Shown here: positions 1 to 4,811 of the stretch, piece by piece
How positions within the stretch are numbered: position 1 is the stretch's first letter
Layout of the letters: the number at the start of each line of letters is the position of its first letter
Assembly: GCA_013139395.1 (NCBI GenBank)
Contig: WTAX01000165.1
Span: forward strand, 1-5,671
Length of the DNA stretch: 5,671 nucleotides
Direction: 5' to 3'
From: Gammaproteobacteria bacterium
GTDB lineage: Bacteria > Pseudomonadota > Gammaproteobacteria > GRL18
Translations under genes and position numbers: made by a program
Notes under the pieces: model-generated
Told to the model about the DNA's origin: nothing
The model's input: only the letters and a program-made list of their open reading frames with translations
Databases searched by the model: none

Positions 1-527
1 AATTGCACTTGCCTAAAGATTATCTGCATATTCTGGCGAGAGAAAAAATTATTGAAAAATTGGGGCGAGGTCTCTATCAATGGCCTAATAGCGATCAAGG
101 TCAATTCCAATCTCTAATTGAAGTGAGCAAACTTGCTCCTAAAGCAATTGTTGCTTTGTTATCTGCTCTTAATTTTCATGAAATGACAACACAAAACCCC
201 TATGAAATATGGCTTGCTATTGATCGAAAAGACTGGCGTCCAGTCATATCTTATCCACCTGTTCGTTATGTTACTATGTCTGGTGATGCTTTGCATGAGG
301 GTGTGGAGAAACATAATATTGACGGTGTTTTAGTACAGGTATATTGCCCTGCTAAAACTGTCGTTGATTGCTTTAAATATCGCAATAAAGTTGGTTTGGA
401 TGTTGCTTTGGAGGCACTTCGTGATGGTTGGTTAGCACATAAATTTACAATGGATGAATTACTTAATTACGCAAAAAATTGTCGGGTGGAGAAGGTAATG
501 CAACCATACCTGGAAAGTCTGATATGA
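1..527 (+). CDS. AbiEi-family antitoxin / transcriptional regulator, 5' end outside window
   Basis: This is the C-terminal 174 or so residues of an AbiEi-type protein, the antitoxin of type IV toxin-antitoxin systems, which acts as a DNA-binding autorepressor in the cytoplasm. The first residues seen (HLPKDYLHILAREKIIEKLGRGLY) fit the end of the N-terminal winged helix, where a recognition helix leads to the 'L.RG.Y' strand. After that come the family hallmarks: 'ALLSALNFHEMT' near residue 52, 'IWLAIDR' near 69, and 'PAKTVVDCFKYRNKVGLDVALEALRD' near 116-141, ending 'RVEKVMQPYLESL'. The TTG at position 3 is not a convincing start because the helix-turn-helix would be cut, so the gene should continue upstream of the window. 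Its stop overlaps the next start by ATGA, so the two are probably translationally coupled. Family assignment is from remembered motifs and is strong. The usual partner, an AbiEii nucleotidyltransferase, is not the next gene. Confidence 0.88.
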   Translation, partial: LHLPKDYLHILAREKIIEKLGRGLYQWPNSDQGQFQSLIEVSKLAPKAIVALLSALNFHEMTTQNPYEIWLAIDRKDWRPVISYPPVRYVTMSGDALHEGVEKHNIDGVLVQVYCPAKTVVDCFKYRNKVGLDVALEALRDGWLAHKFTMDELLNYAKNCRVEKVMQPYLESLI

Positions 528-1078
528 AAAAAAATAAATTAGCATGGAGGGATGTCAAAACTATTTTAGCGGATAAGGAAAACTCTGAGATATTTAAACT
601 GATTGGTGACCTATATGCGTTGAGTGATGAAAATAAAACATTCGTTCATTCACGCTATTCAATTGGTGATAATCCCCTTAAACCTTATCAAGATATAATC
701 TCTGATGCACTTTATCCTGATGTGATGTGTAACCAACCCATTCAATTATCTGTAGGAAGAAAAGCCATATCAGATTATTTCAAAGCTACAAAGAATAAAA
801 TTGGACAGCTTGAATTGATGTTTCATTATGTTGAAACTGGAAATCAATTTACTCTTGACCTTGGAGATATAGATGAGTCTTTTTATTCAAGCCTTGAATC
901 CATGTTTGATCGAATTTTGTCAACAATTAAAAAACAACCAAAGGACATTCAAATACGTTGTTTACCTCGCTTAGAAAATATTGTTGATTCAGTCCACGGG
1001 ATGGGATGGGGTTATTATGATTATTTAAATCAAACTTTTTATGAATTTAAGGCTAAAGCTCAAGAGACTGAGAATTGA
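524..1078 (+). CDS. Protein of unknown function coupled to the AbiEi-like gene (184 aa)
   Basis: The ATG at 524 overlaps the upstream stop as ATGA and has GGAA at 512-515 before it, so it is preferred over the upstream TTG at 479. The product is soluble, with no signal peptide or membrane segment. It looks mostly helical at first (residues 5-60), followed by a motif-rich core: 'ALYPD' 62-66, 'PIQLS' 72-76, 'AISDYFKAT' 81-89, 'ELMFHYVETGNQFTLDLGDIDE' 97-118, and a C-terminal 'GMGWGYYDYL' 159-168. It has none of the nucleotidyltransferase features (GSxxxDxD) expected of AbiEii. The pattern resembles a family of conserved hypothetical proteins, possibly DUF6155, but that recollection is weak. 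Position and overlap suggest it works with the AbiEi-like protein, or replaces the AbiEii toxin. That is inference; it could be an unrelated cargo gene using the same promoter. Confidence 0.85.
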   Translation: MKKNKLAWRDVKTILADKENSEIFKLIGDLYALSDENKTFVHSRYSIGDNPLKPYQDIISDALYPDVMCNQPIQLSVGRKAISDYFKATKNKIGQLELMFHYVETGNQFTLDLGDIDESFYSSLESMFDRILSTIKKQPKDIQIRCLPRLENIVDSVHGMGWGYYDYLNQTFYEFKAKAQETEN

Positions 1079-1141
1079 TTTATCCAAGCTTGTATTATTT
1101 CTATCGTATCAACATTATCAATGGCATAAAGGAGAGCAATA

Positions 1142-1519
1142 ATGTCTTTAAAGCATTTAAAACAAAGCTCATGGACAATTGAACAGGCCAACCAACAAAT
1201 TAATCAGGAATATGATGAGCAATATTGGCAATTTTTGATCAGGTTAACTGATATCAAAGAAGTGATATGGAATGATAAAAATAATACGATTGATTTTGCT
1301 GAATACATTCCCCTAAAAACACTGATTAACGAAATGCTTGAAAGGATTCCAACAGATGAGTTTATGGTTGAAAAATGTCATGTCTGCCAGCATTATTTTA
1401 ACGCCAATAAAGAGGATGGTATCTTTGGTGATACTGAAAAATTGGCACACTTTATTTGTAAAAAATGTGCTGATTCATTAACTGCCTGGGAATTTTATCA
1501 AAATCACCTGAAGACATGA
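1142..1519 (+). CDS. Hypothetical protein with four-cysteine zinc-ribbon-like C-terminus (125 aa)
   Basis: The ATG at 1142 has a good ribosome binding site, AAGGAG at 1129-1134. The N-terminal 75 residues are polar and probably helical, with no recognised domain. The C-terminal part carries two CxxC pairs, C79-HV-C82 and C106-KK-C109, 23 residues apart. These are suited to bind one zinc ion as a ribbon or knuckle. The stretch between them contains 'NKEDGIFGD', and the tail reads 'LTAWEFYQNHL'. It lies 63 bases after the AbiEi-partner gene on the same strand and could be in the same transcript; no terminator is visible in the gap. I do not recognise a named family. A nucleic-acid-binding or protein-binding role would fit the zinc ribbon, but nothing in the sequence decides it. 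Base composition matches its neighbours, so it looks like part of the same accessory block. Confidence 0.8.
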   Translation: MSLKHLKQSSWTIEQANQQINQEYDEQYWQFLIRLTDIKEVIWNDKNNTIDFAEYIPLKTLINEMLERIPTDEFMVEKCHVCQHYFNANKEDGIFGDTEKLAHFICKKCADSLTAWEFYQNHLKT

Positions 1520-1540
1520 CTTGAAGAAATTGCTTTTATA

Positions 1541-1591
1541 CAACAAATATTGTCTATTTGTACGGATTTATTCCGTACAATTGATTTGTTG
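1541..1591. promoter_or_regulatory. Nested palindrome, probable TacA/TacT operator
   Basis: A perfect 9-bp inverted repeat, TTGTACGGA (1558-1566) and TCCGTACAA (1572-1580), is separated by TTTAT. It sits inside a second, outer inverted repeat, CAACAAAT (1541-1548) and ATTTGTTG (1584-1591). There is no T-run after it, so it is not a typical terminator. It lies about 75 bases upstream of the start of a ribbon-helix-helix antitoxin gene. Antitoxins of this family bind palindromes over their own promoter together with the toxin, so this is the natural autoregulation site. The palindrome is seen directly; its binding role is inferred. Confidence 0.65.
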
Positions 1592-1609
1592 GCTGTTTTG
1601 CAGTAAACT
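1581..1609 (+). promoter_or_regulatory. Possible promoter of the tacAT-like operon
   Basis: TTGATT (1581-1586) and TAAACT (1604-1609) are spaced by 17 bases and abut the right arm of the palindrome, an arrangement that would allow repression by an antitoxin bound there. Both hexamers match the sigma-70 consensus at only 4 of 6 positions. An alternative -10, TACAAT at 1576-1581, lies within the palindrome itself but lacks a well-spaced -35. Confidence 0.3.
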
Positions 1610-1653
1610 TTCATTAAATTACTGTGTTCAATGACTTAAAACTGGAGCATAAA

Positions 1654-1923
1654 ATGTCAATAACACGATTTGATATGAGATTAGATGATGCTATTAAGTT
1701 AAAAGCAGAAAAGGCTGCAGCACTGCTTGGTTTAAAAAGCCTGACAGAATATGTTTCTAAATTAATGGATGAAGATGCTTCAAGAGTTATCAGTCAACAT
1801 GAAACGATAATTGTTGAAGATGATGTGTTTGATCGATTTATAAAAGCTTGTGATAGTGCTGGTAGTCCAAACCAGGCATTGAAAGATGCTTTAGAATGGA
1901 CCAAAAAATCTGGAATTAAATGA
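1654..1923 (+). CDS. TacA-type (DUF1778) ribbon-helix-helix antitoxin
   Basis: This is an 89-residue antitoxin of the TacA/AtaR type. It neutralises the GNAT toxin encoded next to it and represses the operon. Residues 2-45 form the ribbon-helix-helix: a short strand 'ITRFDMRLD', helix A 'IKLKAEKAAALLG' and helix B 'LTEYVSKLMDEDA'. Residues 49-89 ('HETIIVEDDVFDRFIKACD', then 'PNQALKDAL') match the C-terminal toxin-binding region, whose 'PN.AL' element is typical of the family. The start chosen is the ATG at 1654, which has GGAG at 1644-1647. The in-frame GTG at 1624 would add ten residues ahead of the first strand and has no clear ribosome binding site. The stop overlaps the toxin start by ATGA. 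Length and domain layout agree with the family, so the antitoxin looks intact. Confidence 0.9.
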   Translation: MSITRFDMRLDDAIKLKAEKAAALLGLKSLTEYVSKLMDEDASRVISQHETIIVEDDVFDRFIKACDSAGSPNQALKDALEWTKKSGIK

Positions 1924-2468
1924 CGCTTACTTCCTGGTCAGATAAATTTATTGAGTTGGACAAAACCATACATGACAGGGTTTCTTTTGATTGTGGTGAA
2001 TTGGAATTAAACCATTTTATTAAAACTCAGGCACTGAAACATATGAAAGCGGGGATAAGCAGGACGATGATACTACCAGCTTCTTCTTTATTACTAAATG
2101 GTAAATATCCAATATGCTCATTTTATACAATTGCCCCCAGCTCTATTAACCGAAATACACTGCCTGAAGGTATTGCAAAAAAACTGCCTCATTATCCAAT
2201 CCCAGTTTTTCTTTTGGCTCAATTGGCTGTTCATAAAAATGAGCAAAGTAGTGGGCTGGGTAAAATAACTTTAATCAAAGCATTGGAATATTTGTATGAG
2301 ATTAATTCACATATGAGAGCTTTTGCTATTATAGTCGATTGTCTAAACTCTAATGCTGAAAAATTTTATTTAAAATTTGGTTTTGAAAAATTATATTCAA
2401 ACAAAGGCAGAGTTCGTTTATTTATACCAATGAGAAAAGTGGCTGAATTATTCTCATCAGAGGGGTAA
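1920..2468 (+). CDS. TacT-type GNAT acetyltransferase toxin
   Basis: This is a 182-residue Gcn5-related N-acetyltransferase toxin. Characterised relatives (TacT, AtaT, KacT) use acetyl-CoA to acetylate the amino group of aminoacyl-tRNAs and so stop translation. It begins with the usual 'FDCGELELNHFIKTQALKHMKAG' region (23-45). Next come a variable middle and the 'PVFLLAQLAVHKNEQSSGLGK' motif A (95-115), in which Q109-S-S-G-L-G114 is the acetyl-CoA pyrophosphate loop. A 'NAEKFYLKFGF' motif (145-155) holds Y150, the position of the catalytic tyrosine in the family. Start and stop are intact and no disabling change is visible, so the toxin should be active. It is coupled to the antitoxin by a 4-base overlap, which keeps the antitoxin in excess. 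The amino-acid specificity for the charged tRNA cannot be read from the sequence. Confidence 0.9.
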   Translation: MTLTSWSDKFIELDKTIHDRVSFDCGELELNHFIKTQALKHMKAGISRTMILPASSLLLNGKYPICSFYTIAPSSINRNTLPEGIAKKLPHYPIPVFLLAQLAVHKNEQSSGLGKITLIKALEYLYEINSHMRAFAIIVDCLNSNAEKFYLKFGFEKLYSNKGRVRLFIPMRKVAELFSSEG

Positions 2469-2526
2469 GCACTCTTTTTACTGTTTTATGAAAATTGGTA
2501 GTTAAAAAGTATCAATTTATTAGTGT

Positions 2527-2544
2527 GGTAGAATAACTACCTTT
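2527..2544 (+). terminator. Small hairpin after the GNAT toxin gene, weak terminator candidate
   Basis: GGTAG (2527-2531) and CTACC (2537-2541) form a 5-bp stem with loop AATAA, followed by only three T residues and then CGTTGTTTT. It lies about 60 bases after the toxin stop, where a terminator would be expected. The stem is short and the T-run poor, so it is at best a weak terminator. Confidence 0.3.
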
Positions 2545-2596
2545 CGTTGTTTTCGTAATTCCTTTGGTGGCAAGGGTTGTAGCTTGTTTGCGAAGA

Positions 2597-2652
2597 ACTT
2601 AAAATCCCTCGGTGGCAACACCGTGCCGGTTCGATTCCGGCCCTGGGCACCA
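2597..2652 (+). other. 3' half of tRNA-Leu(UAA), probable integration (att) scar
   Basis: The segment reads as a tRNA-Leu(UAA) from the last base of the 5' anticodon stem to the encoded CCA. It has the anticodon loop CTTAAAA (2598-2604, anticodon TAA 2600-2602), the 3' anticodon stem TCCCT, and the long variable arm CGGTG-GCAA-CACCG (2610-2623). Then come the T arm GCCGG-TTCGATT-CCGGC (2625-2641), the acceptor strand CCTGGGC, discriminator A and CCA (2650-2652). The 5' half is absent: no GCCCAGG acceptor strand occurs upstream, and the bases at the 5' anticodon stem (AAGAA) pair at only 3 of 5 positions. Tyrosine-integrase elements that target tRNA genes carry a copy of the 3' half and leave the displaced half at their far end, which is the simplest explanation. 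A decayed whole tRNA gene is the alternative, since GGTGGC at 2566-2571 faintly recalls a D-arm. Confidence 0.85.
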
Positions 2653-2920
2653 TCTTATATTTATATTATTCAATGTCTTACAATTATGCTATTTTCTTTT
2701 AAAGAATATTGTTCTTGCCTCAAAATTAACCTGTCTACCATTTTATCCACCATTGGGTAGAAGAAATTAATTAGGTTTATAGGAATATCATTACTGAAAA
2801 CAAATCTGTTTTTAAATCAGAGGTTGTCATTTTTATCGTAGGTATTAGAATCACTGCACTGATGCCAAAAACTGGAATATTTAGTGAATTCTAATGAAAA
2901 AACTCAGGTGCTTACCAAAT
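2653..2920. other. Gene-free A+T-rich stretch right of the tRNA scar
   Basis: No open frame of useful size, RNA gene or ribosome binding site could be supported here on either strand. CTACC (2735-2739) and GGTAG (2756-2760) form a loose inverted repeat around a short direct repeat (ACCATTTTATCC, ACCATTGG). This is the kind of short repeat often left near integrase attachment sites, but it is too short to be sure. Confidence 0.5.
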
Positions 2921-2949
2921 TTGTTATAGTTGCGATAAATTGTTTTAAT
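2921..2949 (+). promoter_or_regulatory. Probable sigma-70-like promoter of the fic gene
   Basis: TTGTTA (2921-2926) and TTTAAT (2944-2949) are spaced by 17 bases and lie 31 bases before the fic start codon. The -35 matches 4 of 6 and the -10 5 of 6 consensus positions. The ribosome binding site before the ATG at 2981 is weak (GAGAA at 2975-2979 or TAGAG at 2966-2970). Confidence 0.5.
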
Positions 2950-2980
2950 ATTCCCATAGTGTATGTAGAGAATTGAGAAA

Positions 2981-3635
2981 ATGACTAATCGTTATGAGAC
3001 TCATGGAAGTCCCGAAGGACAATATCAACCAGATTCAAACAACCAAGTATTGTTAAATAAGCTTGCTATTACTGATGTTGATGAAATGAATATGGTTGAG
3101 CTGGAATTGCTTGGTCAACTTTATGAAAAAGTTCTGGCGGAAGTTACTGAAGATCAAATTATTACAGTAGCTGATTTGATGGAATGGCATCGATCCTGGT
3201 TGGGGAATGTTTATGATTGGGCAGGTAGAGAACGCTCAGTTAATATGGGAAAAGGTGATTTTCATTTTGCAGCTTGTGCATTTTGCAGCTTGTGCACAAA
3301 TTCCAAGGTTATTGTCTGATCTTGATAAAAAATATTTAGCTGTTTATACATCTTGCAAAGGTTTTAATGAGAGTGAATTAGTAGAAGCTATATCAATAAT
3401 CCATGTGGAATTTATTCTGATACATCCCTTTAGGGAAGGAAATGGTAGATTGTCTCGTCTCTTAGCAAATGTCATGGCATTACAGGCTAATTGGCCTGAG
3501 CTGGATTTTACTGCTCTGGATAATAAAAAGGAGATGTATATTTCAGCAATTCAGGCTGGTTTAGAGTGTAATTATGAAGCGCTTAAGTTATTGGTTACGC
3601 AAGTGTTACGTGATAGCAAGAATGCTGCTTCTTAG
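2981..3635 (+). pseudogene. Fic-domain protein gene, frameshifted by a 16-bp tandem duplication
   Basis: Fic proteins transfer AMP (or another phosphate-containing group) from a nucleotide to a hydroxyl of a target protein. The first frame, from the ATG at 2981, encodes the N-terminal half: 'RYETHGSPEGQYQP' (4-17), a helical region, then 'HRSWLGNVYDWAGRERSVNMGKGDFHFAA' (70-98), which is the flap and substrate-binding part of Fic. It then shifts frame and ends at 3319 after 112 residues. The remainder continues one frame over. It contains 'QIPRL', 'IIHVEFILIHPF' and the intact catalytic motif HPFREGNGR (3423-3449; catalytic His, acidic Glu, phosphate-binding GNGR), and stops at 3635. Removing one copy of the 16-bp repeat leaves exactly 213 codons reading '..DFHFAACAQIPRL..', as in intact relatives. 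As it stands no active enzyme should be made. A similar family of about 200 residues is common in bacteria, and the substrate is unknown. Confidence 0.9.
3263..3296 (+). repeat. Tandem duplication of 16 bp inside the fic gene
   Basis: ATTTTGCAGCTTGTGC occurs twice head to tail (3264-3279 and 3280-3295); the period extends one base on either side. Because 16 is not a multiple of three, the second copy throws the Fic frame out. It looks like a replication-slippage event, and perfect identity of the copies suggests it is recent. Confidence 0.97.
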
Positions 3636-3783
3636 ATAGTTTTTCTTCTATTGATTTAATAGCTTCGCCCGTTTCGATTGCTGTTGAACTGGCAAGCGAA
3701 CGAATGCGCATGGCATGGGTTGAAGAATCATCAGCTCTAAGATAAGTATTGGATTGTTTGAGAGATTTTGTTTTCATATCCAT
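3595..3783 (-). CDS. Small protein with Fic-inhibition-like motif (62 aa), function unknown
   Basis: The ATG at 3783 has GGGG (3794-3791 on the minus strand) seven bases upstream; a second ATG two codons later is also possible. The 62-residue product is charged and probably helical, with codon use like its neighbours. Its centre, 'LASSTAIETGEAIKSIEEKL' (30-49), resembles the inhibitory helix of Fic systems, (S/T)xxxE(G/N): S33-T-A-I-E37 fits, with T38 then G39 in place of G/N. Autonomous Fic antitoxins such as VbhA are of similar size. The gene is convergent with the broken fic gene and overlaps its last 41 bases, unlike known Fic operons, where the antitoxin lies upstream on the same strand. 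It may therefore be an orphan antitoxin-like gene, an unrelated small protein, or less likely a spurious frame. A 12-bp palindrome with a TATAAT-like core lies upstream at 3838-3849. Confidence 0.6.
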   Translation of the reverse strand: MDMKTKSLKQSNTYLRADDSSTHAMRIRSLASSTAIETGEAIKSIEEKLSKKQHSCYHVTLA

Positions 3784-3877
3784 AATTGTACCCCAAATGA
3801 ACTGAAATTTATATCTAAAATTAGAGTCTGTTTAAAGAATTATATAATTTCGTTATGTTTTAAGTTTTAGGCAGAAA

Positions 3878-4165
3878 TTAAAGCCATTCTTCAATGTCCT
3901 GATGACCTATAATCGATATGATTTCAACTGTTTCACCGTTAACTCTGTAATAAACACTATCTACACCGCACACGCTTCGCCGATATCCTGGACGAATAAA
4001 GTCAACGGCTTGATATAATAAAGGTTGCTCTGCAAGTTGTTCGAAATGTTCGAAAAAGTTGTTGTAATATTTATCTGCCTGAGCTTCTCCGTATTCAATA
4101 AATCCACGCATGTATATACGCTTTAAATCAGCTTTTGCTTCTTGTGTTAGCCTATAAATTCCCAT
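3878..4165 (-). CDS. parE: ParE-family toxin (RelE/ParE superfamily)
   Basis: This is a 95-residue ParE-like toxin; characterised members poison DNA gyrase. The ATG at 4165 is chosen because it gives the normal ParE beginning 'YRLTQEAKADLKRIY' (4-18). The frame stays open 14 codons further upstream, but those would lie within the antitoxin gene. Next come 'EYGEAQADKYYNNFFEHFEQLAEQP' (24-48), the two-helix hairpin. After it 'DFIRPGYRRSVCGVDSVYYRVNGETVEIISIIGHQDIEEWL' (55-95) forms the beta-sheet core, with the characteristic 'RPGYR' at 58-62 and 'YYRV' at 72-75. It overlaps the end of parD by 14 bases and has AAGGAAG shortly upstream within parD, so translation is coupled. The toxin looks full length. 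The cysteine at 66 is unremarkable. Confidence 0.9.
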   Translation of the reverse strand: MGIYRLTQEAKADLKRIYMRGFIEYGEAQADKYYNNFFEHFEQLAEQPLLYQAVDFIRPGYRRSVCGVDSVYYRVNGETVEIISIIGHQDIEEWL

Positions 4166-4391
4166 TTTTTCGCATTTCTTCCTTGATCTCAGCGAGAATT
4201 TCATCACGACTTTGTGTTATGAAACCGCTTTGTTCAGCATGAATTAATCGTGTTTGTATTTCTTCGATTTTACGGGCTTTGCGAATGAGGTCATTCACAA
4301 CCTCGCTCTTGCTAGTGTATTCCTCACTATCAATTTGTGTTTTCAGCCATTTATCATTAGGTGGTGTTAATGAAATACTTTGTCTGGTCAT
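4152..4391 (-). CDS. parD: ParD-family antitoxin
   Basis: This is a 79-residue antitoxin that binds and neutralises the ParE protein and represses its own operon. The N-terminal 40 residues form a ribbon-helix-helix: the strand 'RQSISLTPP' (3-11), helix 'NDKWLKTQID', the turn 'EEYTSKSEVV' (23-32) that is very typical of ParD, and helix 'VNDLIRKARK'. The C-terminal half ('IQTRLIHAEQSG', then 'DEILAEIKEEMRK') is the extended, charged toxin-wrapping tail. GGAGG lies seven bases before the ATG, giving much stronger initiation than for parE and hence the expected excess of antitoxin. A promoter and palindromic operator lie directly upstream. Confidence 0.92.
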   Translation of the reverse strand: MTRQSISLTPPNDKWLKTQIDSEEYTSKSEVVNDLIRKARKIEEIQTRLIHAEQSGFITQSRDEILAEIKEEMRKNGNL

Positions 4392-4412
4392 TGTTTGTCC
4401 TCCAAAGGTTTA

Positions 4413-4432
4413 ATGATGTAATATTACATCAT
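4413..4432. promoter_or_regulatory. 20-bp perfect palindrome, probable ParD operator
   Basis: ATGATGTAAT (4413-4422) is followed directly by its exact reverse complement ATTACATCAT (4423-4432). It covers the -10 element of the parDE promoter, 21 bases before the parD start. ParD proteins bind such sites as dimers, so this is the expected autoregulation site. The palindrome is seen; binding is inferred. Confidence 0.8.
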
Positions 4433-4449
4433 ATTTACACCAAGTTCAA
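4421..4449 (-). promoter_or_regulatory. Promoter of parDE
   Basis: On the minus strand TTGAAC (4449-4444) and TAATAT (4426-4421) are spaced by 17 bases, a good sigma-70 pair (5 of 6 and 4 of 6 matches). Its -10 lies in the centre of the 20-bp palindrome, so bound antitoxin would exclude RNA polymerase. Confidence 0.65.
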
Positions 4450-4811
4450 GTGGTTGTGAAATATACTCTGGAGCTCATTTTTGTGTCAGAAATACCGGGG
4501 TTAAACTCAAATATTTTAAAAATAATAATAATTATAGGCCAGAGACAAAGTAACTGGTTTAATAAATATTCAATAGTCATACTCTAAGTATCATTATCTG
4601 AGTATTTATAAACAATTTTTTGAAATAGCTGGGTGATTTGTAATTTTGTAATTTTATAGAATTACTATATCTTTTGTTGGTGTTAAATAGTGCTGTATTT
4701 AATACTGGTGTTACAAACACCTTTTTGAGTTTTTTTAAAATCTTTAAAAACAATCATCAGGTGGAGAAATAAGGGGCAATAGATATTCGCCAGGGTCGAT
4801 GGCTATGAAAT
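4450..4811. other. Gene-free, very A+T-rich stretch before the transposase remnant
   Basis: No coding frame could be supported on either strand. By hand count only 11 of the 60 bases at 4561-4620 are G or C. It contains a tandem 8-mer TTTGTAAT at about 4639-4654, an inverted repeat TTAAATA/TATTTAA at 4683-4702, and the terminator-like hairpin listed separately. It may be decayed DNA between insertion events. Confidence 0.5.
4707..4730 (+). terminator. Rho-independent-type terminator candidate without an upstream gene
   Basis: GGTGTT (4707-4712), loop ACA, AACACC (4716-4721), then TTTTT and, after GAG, a further run of seven T. The stem is short (6 bp) but the T-tract is good. No + strand gene precedes it within 1 kb, so it may serve a lost gene or be chance. 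Confidence 0.4.

Noticed and set aside
479..523. Upstream TTG start for the AbiEi-partner gene
   Set aside because: It would add 15 residues lying inside the AbiEi-like gene without a ribosome binding site; the ATG at 524 forms the typical ATGA overlap.
1558..1580. Palindrome read as a rho-independent terminator of the zinc-ribbon gene
   Set aside because: There is no T-run after the stem, and the outer repeat plus the position before an autoregulated antitoxin gene fit an operator better.
2560..2652. Complete functional tRNA-Leu gene
   Set aside because: No 5' acceptor strand complementary to CCTGGGC exists, the 5' anticodon stem mismatches at two of five positions, and the D-arm resemblance is off by about six bases.
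3207..3635. Independent 142-codon gene containing the Fic motif
   Set aside because: Its first part is merely the other reading frame of the upstream Fic half; the 16-bp duplication explains the apparent two genes as one broken gene.
4166..4207. Longer ParE start at 4207
   Set aside because: It would add 14 basic residues before the normal ParE first strand, entirely inside parD; the ATG at 4165 gives the family's usual length.
4639..4654. Tandem TTTGTAAT repeat as part of a CRISPR or iteron array
   Set aside because: There are only two short copies with no spacers and no replication gene nearby; low-complexity A+T-rich DNA gives such repeats by chance.
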